From NCBI GenBank assembly GCA_019914995.1, contig CM034135.1, forward strand, positions 2,544,501 to 2,608,500: a stretch of DNA of 64,000 nt, in the 5' to 3' direction. A program made the position numbers and the translations under genes. Below the pieces are notes generated by a model. The model saw nothing but the letters and a program-made list of their open reading frames with translations, was not told the origin of the DNA and searched no databases. This document shows positions 1 to 11,988 of this stretch, one piece after another; the stretch's first letter is position 1; each line of letters begins with the position of its first letter. Origin of the DNA: Acanthochlamys bracteata. Its lineage: Eukaryota > Streptophyta > Magnoliopsida > Pandanales > Velloziaceae.

Positions 1-3000
1 CATGTGAGATGTCCAATGTTCTTTAATGCTAGAAGTTAACCTACAAGCATTAGATATTTCTTCTTGCAGATTATTACTTTTATCAGCACCATATTGTCTC
101 AGGCTGCCAACAGCTTCTTCAACCTAAAAGCAACAAGAAGTTTCCTTGATCAAACATGTTCAGCAATGTGGATGGTTGTAGTTGTTAATTCTCTGACATG
201 TACCTAATCAGTAACTATACAACTATATTTACTTAGATAACAAATTTTCTCAGTGAACCTATACAAATTTTCTCTGACATGTATCTATATTTCTCTTATA
301 TTAGATAAACAAAATTTCCCAGTGAACCTATACAGGAAGGCATCATCAAATGCCTATCCATATGTTTGTAATCTCCTAGACGTTCAAAGCAAAAGGTTGA
401 TTATTTTGTCTACAGATTCCTTGAAGGAAACGAGGAATAACTCATATAAAGGATAAATGAATCCAGGTACCAGTTTTCTTTTCCTTGCATTTGAACTAGC
501 TAACATCTGGCCCACTTTTTCAAGCAGTTGCTTCTCCTCATTCGCGGCACACTCCTACAAGCATCAAGTTGGTTATCAAAACTGTCAAATGTAATCATAC
601 AAGGCCACCAATACTTTTAATTCCTCGAGAAATATGACCTCAAATCTCTTCTCAAATTTGCTGAGCTGCTTTCCCTGTTCAGTCTGCGTTTCTTCCAGAA
701 TCTTGCTCAATGTAGCTGTATGAGTATCTAGAGTCTGAAAAAAATTACTTGTAATGCTATAAATAGATCTTGATGCTTCCAAAGCTCTAATTTGGCCCTG
801 TTATTAGCAGAACATGGTTACACAAAGCTGAAATTTGTATCAATAATAAATTCAATAAACGAGTAACAATAATAAATCAGCGAGCATTGTATCAATCACC
901 TCATGCTGCTGCTGAGCAAATGCAGCTAGTTTATCTTCCTGTTTACAGAGACTGCTATGGAATTCAATAAGAAGCTCTTCAGCATTGATCACAATGTCCT
1001 TGAAACACTGGAAAGATGAAAGGATATCAAACCTTGATATTGTAGAGGAGAGAACTTTCTTAACAAAAGAAAAGAAAGTTAAAAATATTAAAAAGAAACG
1101 CAAAGACAAATGCACCTTCTGAAGGTCTGAGGAATGGGTTGATACTTGCAAATCTAGTTTTTCAAAAGTTGATAGAGAATTATCAGTGAGTTCCCCTGCT
1201 AAGTTGTCCAGATTAGTTATACGAGAGCCATACATTTCTTTTATCTTTGCTATACGATCTTGAAGTTCTTCAGTAGCCTAAACACAAAAAACAAGCATGT
1301 CAAAATTAGTTTAGTTGTTCACATTTCCTTCATTAATGAACTAGTGACGTTACTATACTATCCATGAGCTTGTTAAAATACCTCAGACTTCCTAGACACA
1401 AACACTCGCATATCTTCTTCCATCTCCTTCAGTTTATTTTCCTGTTGGATTACAGAAGCTGATACAGTATTATGCAAGAAATCTAGTTGATTTGCCAACA
1501 GCGAGCAGAATTTCTTAACAGTAATCTTGTTTCCTTCTTCTATTTTATCTTTCCGATCTGCAAATAACCCGAAGATCAATAATAAGATGACACAGACATC
1601 CATGGTAAACTAATTTGTGGTTGTGCTACAAAGGACAATCCTGTATCATGTTCCTGGCACATACCGATTTTAGAAAACAAACCAGAAACATCAGCTGCTG
1701 CACTGGCAAGCTCAGATCGTAGCTCATGTGCATGTTCCGTAAGTGCTTTTTCTGAAAACGAGCAGTGGCATATCAGACAGTTTCAAAGAAAATTTACAAT
1801 GACTACAATAACATGCACTTTCCATGAAAACAATATTGTGCAAATTAAGTTTATATGCTCTAACGTAACATCCTTCCCAGAGAAAGTAGCTCAGACTGGA
1901 TAATCTGAATTGGACAATATGTAAACTGAACGCATGAAAGACCTTCAAGGAAAAGTAATGCAAGTCTAGTTTTACTCATGATGCCTAAAATAAGCACCAT
2001 CTTTAACTCTTAATATTGAATACATGGCCTTGTGTAGTGTGAAAGCTTTCTAAGACAACAAACCTTCCAACTACTGCATTGTAATAGCCATTTACCTGAC
2101 TTCAGGAGATTTAAGATCAAATACTCTTTTTCTTTAATTGTAGCATTTGCTTGTTTGTACTTCTGTTCCAGATCAAGCAATGCATTCTCTATGCTCCCCA
2201 ACTTTCTCTTCAAAAAAGAGATACTAAAAATTTCAATTCTTCATGAATTTTGCAAGTTAATTGAAAAAGATTTTAAGGGTACCTTACCTGAGTTTCTTCA
2301 AGTTTATCACTTAGCTCGGAACTCAAAAACTTCTGTGAACTGTAAAGTTCTTGAAGGCCAACGAATTGCTGTACATACCCAACACCCAAAATATCCATTA
2401 GCAGAAGTGGCAATAAGATTTAAACCATGTGAATAAACTAAGGTACCTTATCCTTTGATTCCAAATCAAACTCCAAGCGTTCGATTTTCTCTGACATTAA
2501 CTACAAATCAAGTAAAACTTCAGTAAAACTTCCAGTATATCTGCCTATGCACAAAAATATTGAATCAAGCAGAACTTAGGTTAATAGACACCCGCAACAA
2601 CCATTGTACAAACCAACCTTTTTCTCAGCTTCATCCTGCAGATAGCGATCCCTAGGAATATAAATTCCATTCTTCTCCCTCGCCGCAAACACCTCTGATT
2701 GGAAAGAACATAATTAGTATAATATGTAGTTAAAAAATATGCATAACAGTTGTCGTTTAAGATGTCCTAATAGAAAATTTTTTACCATAGAAGTTGTCAT
2801 TGGGTAACAGTAGCAATCAAATAAAATTTGTAAAGAGCGAAAACTTGCTCAAAGTTCTTATATCCTCGAGAACATAGGAGGACTGGCTTAGAAATTCATA
2901 TGGAAGTAGGAGATTCTTTCAAATCATCTATAAAGAATATGTATCGAAGACCTTGTTTAAGGCGATCAATTTCTGAATACAAGTCCTTGATAAGTGCTGA

Positions 3001-5159
3001 TTTCATCGTCTTCTGGTTGATCTGGAAAGGCCACAAGAGGAAATTGTAGCAAAGATCAGTACTGCTTATATGAAACAAAAACTCCATTATGAAATGGAAG
3101 GCCATGAGGAGACCTCTGGTTTGTTCTTTATATTTTTAGCACGATGCGCATAATCAAGAGTGCTCAGAGTCTCTTCCAAACACTGGACAGATGGGGATAT
3201 AGTCGCGATTATGCAAGTCTTTGTTTTCCCACCCAAGGAGTCCCTTAACAATCTTGTCAACTTGCTATCCCTGGCATGCAAAAGAATAAAGGATCTCAGA
3301 CTTGGACCTACAAAGAAAAGCAAATAGAGACAGGCAATCATCTGAGTTCCTCACAGACCTGTACGGAACATGGCCAGAATGCTCAACAAGGGCATTGATT
3401 ACACGACCAAGTGTAAGCAAACTTTTGTTAATCTCTCCTGCTTCCCTTGCCCTACCCTGTAGTGAGCAACAGTCACTATAAAATTACAAATGCCATATGA
3501 CAACTACGCATTTATATTCCGATCACAAAGTTCCTCATATGTATTTCAAATGAAGGATAATTTTACCCACATCTCTTGCACCAGATCGTGAAATGTTCTC
3601 CGAACCGGCAAGGTCAACCAGATTCAGCTTCCCGCATTTAATCATCTCTTCTCCTTCAGGTGTGCACTCCTTAATGTGAATTGTTATAGAGAATATGGAA
3701 TGGGAACGACTACTCTGCTTATTCAACAAAGTTTCTGCAGTTCGCCTCTTTGAAGAACCTTCATCCAGAATCTTGTATATCTCACCTGCAGAGTATACAA
3801 TCTCCTCTTCCAGGCCTCTCACAAATACACCTCCCTTCCCATCTTCCATAAGGGCTATAGGTTTCTTAGCTTTGTCATCAGAGAATTTGGAATCCTCTGG
3901 AGCTAATAAGTCAGTAATCTCCTCATTGTACAGCTCCAGAAATGTGACTTTCATGCTGTATTCAGCTTGCTGTGCTTCGAGTATATCAAATATTCGTCTG
4001 ACAGACCTTGGAATAACACCTGCATCGCCTGGGAATTCTCCATTCTGCAAACGCATCAACAAAGATCTCGTATCAATTCTTCACAACAGGGTTACATATT
4101 CTTCACAAAGCAATTGAAAATATTGTACCTTCATTTTCTGTCCTCCACCTTCCATTGTGTAAGTTTTTCCTGTTCCCGTTTGCCCATAAGCAAAGATCGT
4201 ACAGTTGTATCCTTCAAGAACCTCATTGACAATTGGGGAAACTGCATGATCAAACACATCTTTTTGCTTTGATGTTGGACCAAAAACCTACATAGACAAT
4301 TTCCAGAAATAATATTTCATGTAAATAGCACAAACTTTGACATGACTAAAAGAGAACGATCTAAGGATCAAAACAGTCAGCAGACGAGCGATGTGTTCCA
4401 TGTATAAGTATCTCATACTTCAACAAAAATATTTTATCTGATTGATCAAAACCTTTTCACTGACAAGCTACTCTTCCAGCAGAACAAACAAAAGACAATA
4501 CTATGGCATCTTCTTCCTGTAATGGTAATACATGAGCAAATTGCACAAATACATATTTGTTTGCCAAACAGGAAGGCCATTATAAGAAACAATGATATCT
4601 TCCACTAATAACTAAATTTCCAGCTCATTCAAATTATGATCTGTACATAAGAAAAAGAGGGTTGAGTAAAGCGACAACATTGAGTCCTCATAGTCATATG
4701 ATCTTGTCTTCGGAGACAAGCTAAACCTCCAGCTCAAAGACATGCGACTAGTTATGAGCTCAAGTACAGTACCCAAAGAATAAAAATTTCACGAACCTTA
4801 TCAAAAGTGAAGGTTCTATCGATCTGCTTGTTCCCAACAATCTGCAAGGCAGCAACTTCTTTACGGTGCTCAATGCACGTGATCACTGACTGTGTGCTAG
4901 ACCTTGTTTCCTCGTCACTCAGCGGCCTACACAAGTAACAATTAGTTAAAAGGAAAAATCAACCAGCAGCTGCAGTATAAAAACTACAGATATTTCATTA
5001 CCGGCATCTTAAAATAACTTGCACATTCACCCCCTTTTCCTTATCATGCTTGTTGGAAGAATTGCCGTTCTCATTGGACCGAACAACTTTGTCTGTCGAT
5101 CGAGGAGTGCGCGAAGGTGAAACCGGAACCAACATTCCTCTCTTCTGTGCAGTATCCAT
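1..5159 (-). CDS. Kinesin-5 (BIMC/Eg5-type) motor, 3'-partial
   Basis: Plus-end-directed mitotic motor that slides antiparallel spindle or phragmoplast microtubules. Eighteen exons are visible, in coding order: 5002-5159, 4797-4926, 4129-4287, 3571-4044, 3359-3456, 3114-3270, 2952-3021, 2618-2694, 2447-2500, 2288-2368, 2096-2207, 1665-1751, 1382-1557, 1116-1277, 900-1007, 639-797, 471-554, and 1-123 (cut by the window edge). Phases join without a stop. The motor domain carries the P-loop GQTGTGKT (residues 131-138), switch [10 protein letters not shown] and switch [11 protein letters not shown] (291-299), followed by the kinesin-5 neck and long coiled-coil stretches. About 820 residues are present, against roughly 1040 usual for plant kinesin-5, so the tail lies outside. 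The start is the MDTAQKRG methionine, chosen because the basic, Pro/Ser-rich N-terminus before [12 protein letters not shown] is typical. The exon-4 donor is GTGGGT, a weaker form, required to give SGARDGRAREAG. Confidence 0.95.
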
Positions 5160-5771
5160 CCCCGTCGAGTTCGAGTATGAAAACAAGCATACAAATCCCG
5201 GTTCAACCTAGTAACACAAAAAAACCATTAGAAATCGTTCAAATAAACAACCTGGTTTCTGAAACCAACCAAAAATCTAAACCCAGTAATTCTAAACCCT
5301 ACAATACCATAAGAATTTAACCCCATCGTTGTTTGATCCGTTGATAGCACCATTAATCAACAAACAATTGACTTATTGAAACCCACGTCTTAAATCCCTT
5401 ACAAAAAACTAATATTCGTTGACAAAAAAACCTCAATCTAGCGACGACCATTTCATCAGAATTAAACCGGAAAAATAAAAATAAAAAACAATCTTCTAGC
5501 TAGAGATAACGCACGAGATGGACGGCTAATATGAACGACCAGAGATAAATCGGAGCGTCGGCAATGGAGGAGAGCTATCGCAGCGGGCGGCTAGCTTCAA
5601 TCAGAAGAAATAAACACAGGCGTTTTTTTATCTAGCTTCAGGTTTTCAGATTGAAGGATTTGAATGAAGGTTAAGGAGGACCTTTAAATGCACAAGAAAA
5701 ATTTTATTTCATGAGCACTATCCAACGCCCCAAAAAATTTGAGACTAGGAGGTGGGTTTGGAAATAGAGCA

Positions 5772-5950
5772 CCGTTATAGAGAGAGAAGATAACGGAGAA
5801 GTGGGGGAGAGCCGTGACGTGACGGAGAGAGACGTTAGATCCGACCGTTAGAAGTATACGACTTTTTTGGAGGAAGTTTTTAAAAATAATAAAAGATAAA
5901 ATCAGTGGTCTTCGGCTTGGAGAAAATTAATTAAAAAAGGCTGGTAACGG
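5772..5950 (-). promoter_or_regulatory. Cluster of MSA-like (MYB3R) motifs upstream of kinesin-5
   Basis: Four AACGG cores lie about 610-790 bp upstream of the kinesin start codon: 5772-5776 and 5845-5849 on the gene strand, 5792-5796 and 5946-5950 on the other. The 5845 site reads TCTAACGGTCG on the gene strand, matching 10 of 11 positions of the plant mitosis-specific activator consensus YCYAACGGYYA. MYB3R factors use such sites to confine expression of mitotic genes to G2/M. The motifs are seen directly; function is inferred from the family. Confidence 0.55.
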
Positions 5951-6577
5951 CTAGGAAGTAGGAATTCGTTTGAAACTTCTTCGTAGGATTTTTTTATTAG
6001 TCGGAGTTTAGCGTTTTTCTTTTCTTCTTAGATTATTCAATTGCTACTTCAAGTTCACGATCGACTATGTTGATATTTGCTTAAATTTTTCTAACTCTTT
6101 TCTATTTCAACTTTTCAGAATTTTTTAATAAACTTTTTAACAATAATTTACAGAATCTTTTTAAAATTTAAAAATATAAAAAAATCTACATAATAAAATT
6201 TATTATTACTTATTATTTTCTTATAAAATAATAGAGCTATTTTAATATTTTTAAAAATATTTTATTTCAGAAAAATTAATTTTAAAAGCACTATCAAGTA
6301 TTCTATATGTTTATCTGCTATATATAAAATAGTTGCTGAATGTATGTATTCACTTCTATGTTCCTTTTATGCTGAACGCAAGGAGAACTTGAAGTGTGTT
6401 ATAGTTGACCTGAATTTAGTTTTTAGATGAAGTCGATGAGAAATGAGTTAGAAATATATTTAGTGAGTTCAAAGCAACCGAAACAAAAAATAATTTATTC
6501 AAAATTTGATAATAAAAGGTGAATTGCGAGTAAGTAGAACATGTCTTAAACTTTCAAAGATTTTCGTGCTATTTCTA

Positions 6578-6815
6578 AGTGTGAGTTTTGAGATTGCTTA
6601 TGAAATAAAATTTTTTTAAAATAAAAAATAAATTTTATTTTTTTATTTTAAAAAAATAATAATAATAATATATAATAAAAAAATTTTATTACGTAAAATT
6701 TTTTACACTATCTAAAATTTTAAATAAATTTTCTAAATACTTATAAAATATGTATTAAAAATATAAAATAAAAAAAAATTTAAAAATAGCTTTTCTAACG
6801 TGATGCCAAACCGCA
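6578..6815. repeat. AT-rich MITE-like element
   Basis: About 240 bp of A/T runs, opening with gattgcttatgaaat and closing with gatgccaaacc. The internal block TTATTACGTAAAATTTTTTA recurs at about 23970, and similar opening and closing words recur at several other places in the window. Exact ends and target duplication are not clear. Confidence 0.4.
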
Positions 6816-6892
6816 GATAGGACTTATCATGAGATATGATCATACACCTTTCCAGTACAATTGATTATCTAAATCATTTTCAAGTGTAACAA

Positions 6893-6964
6893 TCCGTTGT
6901 AGTTTAGTTGGTTAGGGTACTCAGCTCTCACCTGAGAGACCTATGTTCGGGTCCCTGCAACAGA
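6893..6964 (+). tRNA. tRNA-Glu(CUC)-like sequence, degenerate
   Basis: These 72 bases align end to end with a plant tRNA-Glu(CUC). The acceptor strand TCCGTTG faces CAACAGA with one mismatch. A-box-like and B-box-like sequences are present, and the anticodon stem CTCAG/CTGAG is perfect around the loop CTCTCAC (anticodon CTC). The T-arm stem CTATG/CCCTG is badly mismatched, so a working tRNA is unlikely. It may be a pseudo-tRNA or the tRNA-derived head of a SINE; the sequence after it has no obvious SINE tail. Confidence 0.6.
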
Positions 6965-7793
6965 GCAATTTTATGTATTTATATTTTGGGATCTGTGGCT
7001 AAGGTAACGGTAAACCGGATACATTTAAGAATCGATCTGTATCTGCATTCTAGCCAAGGTGAAGAAAGACAAGTTCTGCACCATGGTTTTAGACTAGAAA
7101 CACCAAATATATTTGCTAACTAACAACCCTTCCAGGTCAAAAGTAAGTTACAAAGAATCCAGAATGAACACAGAGGAATAGGTGCGTTTCCGGGAACCAG
7201 GAAATGTTTCCCAGTGATTACAATGTTAGAGAAAAATTTAACACTGAATCTTCCCGTATCAATCAAATTTTGGTAAAGAGCTTTCATAAGTATGTAATGC
7301 ATACATAGAAAGTGCAGCATACTTCAAATAGTCAGTTATAACCTGTTGCCTCTGATAATGTAGATTATTTTCACTAGGAAAACGCTCAGTAAACTTGCAG
7401 TTATTGTTCCCAAAAAATTAGAGCTCAGAGACGATCCTTCTTGAGAATTTCATAGAGCAACTAGAAAAGATATTGCTATTACCTGCATAACTCTCAAAGG
7501 CCAAAACTTTTGAGGATATACAGCATCCAAACAGCAGTTTTGATTTGCCTGGTGTTACTACTTGGAAACAAACAATTTGTCAGTGCAACTCAGAAGCTGG
7601 AACAATATTTTTAGATGCTGAAAGAGATCATCTGATGCAATCCACAGAAAGCCACAGAACAGAACTTTCCAGACTTTCACAATCATAAATTCAGGTATCG
7701 CTCTATCTGTATACTTGTACGATTAATATATTTCTATCTCTGAAAAGAATCTTTGGATCTTCTAACCTTAGTTGACTTCCACTTAAAGTGGTA

Positions 7794-9776
7794 TCAATCG
7801 GCACTTTTCTTATTTCTGAAGTTCTCTTTCATCAATGCAAATTTCTTCTTGCACTGATTCACAGTCTTTCCAGGAACTGCAGTAGCAACACGCTCCCATC
7901 TCTGGCTTGTTTCCTTTGGAAATGTCTTCAGAGCTTGAATGAGAGCCCTTTCCTGGGTAGCAGTCCACACATCTTGATCGGTACCAGGTCCTGTCTGAGC
8001 TGGGTCAAGACTGTATAATTGAGACTCACCTGATTGAGGCTGACCTGTCTCACTGCTAGTAGGCTGTTTCTGGGATATTTCAGAAGATGAATCTTCCTTA
8101 AGCCCGTTTGGCCCCCCTTGGGTTTCGGTTCTAGTTGTTAGAGGTGATGAAATAGCTTGCCCAGACTTCCGTTTCTCAAGGAAAGAATCAAAAGCTTTTG
8201 CGGAGTCAGGTTTCTGAAGAAGAACAGTCTTTGTCGCTTTAAGGATTTCCTCAACTGGTCTCTCAGTTCCAATATACTCTGAAATCACCTCCCACCTTCG
8301 TGATGTTCCCTTTGGGTACTTCTGCATCGCTTTCCTCAGCATCTCAATCTCTTCCTTGTCCCAAGGCTTCTCCTTCTTCTCGTTGTTGTTTAATGCACTC
8401 GCTGGTTTAGCAAGCTCTCCATTCCGTTTTGAACTTGTATTTTGAACACCATTTGGCTGTGTTTCATTTTTGTTATCACCAAAGTATACTTTATCCCCAG
8501 ATAATGCATCTCTTAGGAGTTGAGCCCTCTCCATTCCCTCTTTCTTCTCCATTTGATCACACAAGCGCCTTAGCCCCTCCATCTCAAGCAATGAGCATAC
8601 CTTCTCAACATCTTCACCAGAAAGCTCAAGCATGTTACAAGAGATGAAAGATGAAGAAAGAGTGCGAAGACGAGTTTTCTCTTTCCTCAAGAGCTTCTTA
8701 TCCTTTTCCTTCTGTTTCTTCAAACTAAGAGCAGCTTCTGCTGCTTGCCTTTCTTCCTCTTCCTTCTTTCGTTTCTCCTCTTCCGCAGCTCTAACCGCTG
8801 CTTCTTCCTGCAGCCTTTTAGCTAAATATTTAGACTCTTTCCTCCTCTGCTTTTCTGCTTTTTCCTCCTCCTTCTTCCGAAGGATTCTGGGGTCTTTCCT
8901 GTAAGCATTGTCAACAAGGGCCCTAACTCGTGCATATTCTTCCTTTCTAGCCTTCTCTCTGAGTTTTGTATTTTGCCTTTCCATCCACCTTTTGTGCTCA
9001 CGAGACTCAGCTTGTTCCAGGTCAAATTCATCTTCCTGTGGAAACTCCCTCCAGCTCTTGAAAGAGTACCAGAAATCATAAAATTTTTCTACATCATCAT
9101 ATGGACTGCTCTCATCCCCCAGAGACGGAACGGGATGATTGACAGACCATCTAGCATTTCTCATAAATGCAGGTGAGAAAACTTTAAAGAAGTCTTCTGG
9201 AGCACAATCAGTTGGTATTTCATCATCAAATTCATCTGTAGAGTCATAAACCCTTCTCTTTACAGGATCTATTAGAATCTCATAGGCTTCTTGGATTGCT
9301 TTAAAGTGGGTTTCAATTTCATCCTTTTTTGCCTGCTTTGCCTCTTCTGTTTGTTCTGCTAGAAGAACTGCAGCTTGTTTATCAGGATGGTACTTCAGAG
9401 CAGTCTCCCTGTAACTCTTCCGAATTTGCTCCTCTGTAGCAAGAAATCTTAGATGCCCCAAACCTAAAAGAGCATAATGATCTTGCTGCTTGCTTCCTTT
9501 AGAAGATTTCTTTTTCCTTTTAGTAGATTCAGAAGAAGGCATATAAGAATGACCTCTATCATCTGACAACTCACTTTGATTATCAGTGTCAGTGTCTTCC
9601 TCCTCGAACAAACCCATGAGTTTGAGTGCAGCATCATGAAAGGAATGACCTGCAGATTCAAATTTTAACGCCTTCACAGGAAGGCAGTTAGATGAGATTA
9701 GAATGGGTTCTCCATTCAGAAGCTCATCAGAATAAGTAATACGCAGAGCAAACTCCTTGGCATCCATAAGTTTCAT
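7794..9776 (-). CDS. DnaJ/SANT protein, ZRF1 (MIDA1/GlsA) type
   Basis: Intronless 660-codon reading frame. Order: N-terminal region of about 95 residues, J domain about 98-175 with the HPD motif at 130-132 that stimulates Hsp70, a long Lys/Glu/Arg-rich helical stretch (about 270-390), then two SANT/Myb-like domains at about 471-520 and 603-651, each with spaced tryptophans. This is the architecture of ZRF1/DNAJC2, which works as a ribosome-associated Hsp70 partner and as a reader of ubiquitinated H2A; plant GlsA-type members act in asymmetric cell division and in Polycomb-linked gene control. The coding part lies in one exon after a probable 5'UTR intron (9853-11080). It starts at MKLMDAKEFALRITY, the first in-frame methionine after that splice site. 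Confidence 0.93.
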   Translation of the reverse strand: MKLMDAKEFALRITYSDELLNGEPILISSNCLPVKALKFESAGHSFHDAALKLMGLFEEEDTDTDNQSELSDDRGHSYMPSSESTKRKKKSSKGSKQQDHYALLGLGHLRFLATEEQIRKSYRETALKYHPDKQAAVLLAEQTEEAKQAKKDEIETHFKAIQEAYEILIDPVKRRVYDSTDEFDDEIPTDCAPEDFFKVFSPAFMRNARWSVNHPVPSLGDESSPYDDVEKFYDFWYSFKSWREFPQEDEFDLEQAESREHKRWMERQNTKLREKARKEEYARVRALVDNAYRKDPRILRKKEEEKAEKQRRKESKYLAKRLQEEAAVRAAEEEKRKKEEEERQAAEAALSLKKQKEKDKKLLRKEKTRLRTLSSSFISCNMLELSGEDVEKVCSLLEMEGLRRLCDQMEKKEGMERAQLLRDALSGDKVYFGDNKNETQPNGVQNTSSKRNGELAKPASALNNNEKKEKPWDKEEIEMLRKAMQKYPKGTSRRWEVISEYIGTERPVEEILKATKTVLLQKPDSAKAFDSFLEKRKSGQAISSPLTTRTETQGGPNGLKEDSSSEISQKQPTSSETGQPQSGESQLYSLDPAQTGPGTDQDVWTATQERALIQALKTFPKETSQRWERVATAVPGKTVNQCKKKFALMKENFRNKKSAD

Positions 9777-9852
9777 CTCTTTACACTGAGGCCTTATGGA
9801 TAGAACAGAGAACGATCCAGTAGGAAAAAGGTATATGCTGAGGAGTTACAAA

Positions 9853-11080
9853 CTGCAACAAATAAACTCAAGTCACTTCTAATGGAATGCTGGGCAGGTA
9901 GCAATCAGCAATATCAACAAATTCCTTTTGCAGAAACATAATTTTAAATACAAATTGCAAACTAACTAGCATGCAGAAACCTTAGCACACCAATTCTAGG
10001 TCACAGTTTCTTTAGCATAACCTAACATAACGAAAATGCACTAAGAAAATCAGAATAATAAAGATCATTTGCACAAGCAAAGGAGGGATTGGTATTGACA
10101 TAACAATTCAAATAGATTTTCATAAATAGAGACATTCACAAAGCATGATAAGATAACTATCAAATGTCAAATAGTATTAACCAGGAAGTAAGCAAATCAA
10201 AACAAATCCAATCAGAGGAGATACAACCACTAAGAACGCAGAGAAATAATACCAACTGCATTCAAGATGTTCAACATTTTTCATCCAAAAAAGGCCTTTT
10301 TCCTATAGAGTTGTGACACATTCTTCTAAACAAAAGGATGTCTCTTCTTTTCAAAAGATACTACTTACGACACTAGAGGGTACAACTTAATACTGTCTGC
10401 TTCCATGCCACAAAATTCCTTATTAATAGATAAAGCCTATCTGCAGAGGCTTATCAACGGAGACAGAAATCGATATACTCATGAAACTATTCTAAATTAT
10501 AACTTCCTATTTTAGTAACTACGGGCCTCAACAACTGCAGTAAGTGACTTGTATAAAGAGTAATCAATCAACTAATTCCTTGAAAAATCGTAAGTTAAAA
10601 CCTGGATTCTTCATGTAAAGATCAAGAGAGAAGCCTAAGCTCCCAAGAAGTTCAGATTCTAAATTCCTATGAACCAACAAATGTTTCTAAAATAGTAGGT
10701 CACATAAATGAATCAGTCCCCAACACCAAACTAAACTTTTAAGAAGCACACCAATCAGATTATAGATGAATAGCAATAACAATATCTCCTCTATACAAAT
10801 CTACTACATCAGCTTGGTTTTTCAGTTAAAAACCCTAAACACTCTCTTAAATTTAATAGAAACAAAAAAGGAACGAAACTAAGTTTCATAAGGTGCTCGT
10901 TCTAGTTAGCACCGATTCATACGCTCGGAAATTCAGTTACAACACGAAACCCTACAAATTCCTTACTCAGCGATGAATCTACTACTCAGCTCGAGCAAGC
11001 AACAAATCACAACAAAACAAACAAACAACAAACGCAAAAGTATTACGGAAAAAAGAATTGGAGAAAACAATAAAAATTAC
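9853..11080 (-). other. Probable 5'UTR intron of the ZRF1/GlsA-type gene
   Basis: No reading frame occupies this stretch. On the gene strand a donor CTGAG|GTAATTTT lies at 11081/11080 and an acceptor TTGCAG|TTTGTAAC at 9853/9852, which leaves an untranslated first exon at about 11081-11200. The intron is T-rich on the gene strand, as plant introns are. It includes AAACCCTAA (about 10835-10843), the telo-box word often seen near the 5' ends of translation-related plant genes. cDNA evidence is lacking. Confidence 0.55.
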
Positions 11081-11404
11081 CTCAGCAGGCGGAGAAGATG
11101 AAAACGTAAGAGAAGAGGCGGCGATCGCGGCTCGCACGCGGCCAGAGAGGAGAAAAAGAAATTGGAGAGTTGAAGAAGCGGGGAAGATCACAACAACTGA
11201 TTAAAAGCCCTAGCATTTTGCAAAATAAGACTTACAATATTCGTTTATTAGTAATTAGATCATATATCAAATATCAACTCCAAGGCCTATTTGGCCCAAC
11301 CTGCAAGTAGTCATTACAGGCTCAACTAGCACTTGAATTTACTGGCCCATTTGACCTAATTTACATCCCTTCTGTTATTTTTATTGAGATAATTCTATCA
11401 ACAT

Positions 11405-11640
11405 GACTCGTGTTTGAGATTGTTTATGAATTTCAATAAATTTTTTTTCAACTTCAAAAAAATTTACATATATTTTTTATGAATTTTTTTTAATTTGAGA
11501 AATACAGATAAAATATAAATTATGAAATAATTATATGAATAATTTTTATATTTTAAAAAATTTATAAAATAATATATCTAAATATTCTTTTTTAGAAAAA
11601 CTTTTTTTAATAAGTACTTCCAAAATTTTCTAATTTATTT
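11405..11640. repeat. AT-rich MITE-like element
   Basis: AT-only block opening with gagattgtttatgaat and closing near aataagtacttccaaaa. The words match the element at 6578-6815 in order and spacing. Boundaries are approximate. Confidence 0.3.
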
Positions 11641-11988
11641 ACTATTTACAAAAAGTGAATTTATCAGTTGGGTAATGAATCAGGATATATTTTATTCACC
11701 ATTTTATCTCATATTTTTTATAAAATTAGTATCTGCTTTATTTCAACTACACAAATAATACAAAAAAAAATTATTTCCAATATTATTTTAGTATTTGAGA
11801 ATGTTTCACCTCCATTATAAAAAAAATAAATTATAAGAAAATAAAATTCATCAAATATACTATTTAAAATATATTCTTTCATGATAAGCTCATATTTAGA
11901 AACAGAATCCTATGTTTAAGATTTGTTTAAGTTTCATCAAACTTTTTTTTTTCACTAAATTTGATTCAAATTAATACAAACTTAAAAC

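Noticed and set aside
8632-8904. Plus-strand Ser/Phe-rich frames across the DnaJ/SANT gene
   Set aside because: Antisense shadows of the Lys/Glu-rich helical region of the minus-strand gene.
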